From Bimastos eiseni (lineage: Eukaryota; Annelida; Clitellata; Crassiclitellata; Lumbricidae), in contig OY365818.1 in NCBI GenBank assembly GCA_959347315.1, positions 1,934,741-1,998,740 of the forward strand: a stretch of 64,000 bases of DNA, written 5' to 3'. A model generated the notes under the pieces. That model was not told where the DNA came from and made no database searches. It was given only the letters and a program-made list of their open reading frames with translations. Every line of letters starts with the position of its first letter. Within the stretch, counting starts at the first letter, position 1. Shown here one piece after another: positions 63,855 through 64,000 of this stretch. A program made the position numbers and the translations under genes.

Positions 63855-64000
63855 GTCTGTCCGTCTGTCTATACAGACTGTCTGTATGAATGTCTGTCTG
63901 TCCGTTTGTCCGTCTGTCGGTATGTCTGTATGCATGTCTGTATGACTGTCTGTATGACTGTTTGTATGCATGTCTGTATGACTGTCTGTATGACTGTCTG
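63855..64000 (+). repeat. (CTGT/ATGA)n degenerate microsatellite
   Basis: GTCTGTCTGTATGACT-type units continuing to the window edge. Confidence 0.9.

Overview
The window is nuclear DNA from an invertebrate animal, most likely a marine bilaterian. The evidence is split genes with GT-AG introns, very many microsatellites, several tRNA-derived SINE families, LINE 3' ends and small hAT-like elements. The species cannot be named from sequence alone. One assembly gap of exactly 200 N lies at 31392-31591.

Three protein-coding genes can be supported. (1) An Atos (FAM214/atossa) orthologue on the + strand, 4210-25483, with 13 coding exons joining in phase to a predicted 1010 aa. Its first coding exon is only 16 nt and is followed by an 11.7-kb intron. 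(2) A CABIT-domain gene on the - strand, 30174-27634, with a single 846-codon open frame, convergent with atos. (3) A CYRI (FAM49) Rac1-interactor orthologue on the + strand, 43218-55122, with 10 coding exons and a predicted 327 aa. Its first two coding exons lie about 5.4 to 6.9 kb upstream of the rest and were recovered from splice phase and family similarity. No functional link between the three genes is visible.

Layout: 1-3945 is repeat-rich upstream DNA with a hAT-like element; 3940-4225 holds the atos promoter candidate and start exon; 4226-15893 is a large intron made mostly of simple repeats and SINEs; 15894-25483 holds the remaining atos exons; 25484-27633 is convergent intergenic DNA with another hAT-like element; 27634-30174 is the CABIT gene; 30175-43205 is intergenic or 5'-UTR-intron DNA with SINEs, LINE tails, a foldback element, striking perfect hairpins and a recent 220-bp tandem duplication; 43206-55122 is CYRI; 55123-64000 has no recognisable gene and ends in a 1.07-kb uninterrupted compound microsatellite (a 6-bp repeat changing to a 4-bp repeat).

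The repeats are the other main content. One compact family of about 100 bp (here 'family A') has at least 17 copies. Four families (B to E) carry tRNA-like A and B boxes. LINE fragments and some SINEs share a 3' end resembling GGCGCTATATAAATG, which suggests mobilisation by a common reverse transcriptase. I found no convincing new multi-gene system. The most unusual items are the perfect short inverted repeats, the fresh duplication, the CABIT gene in one large exon, and a CRE-rich island inside a CYRI intron.
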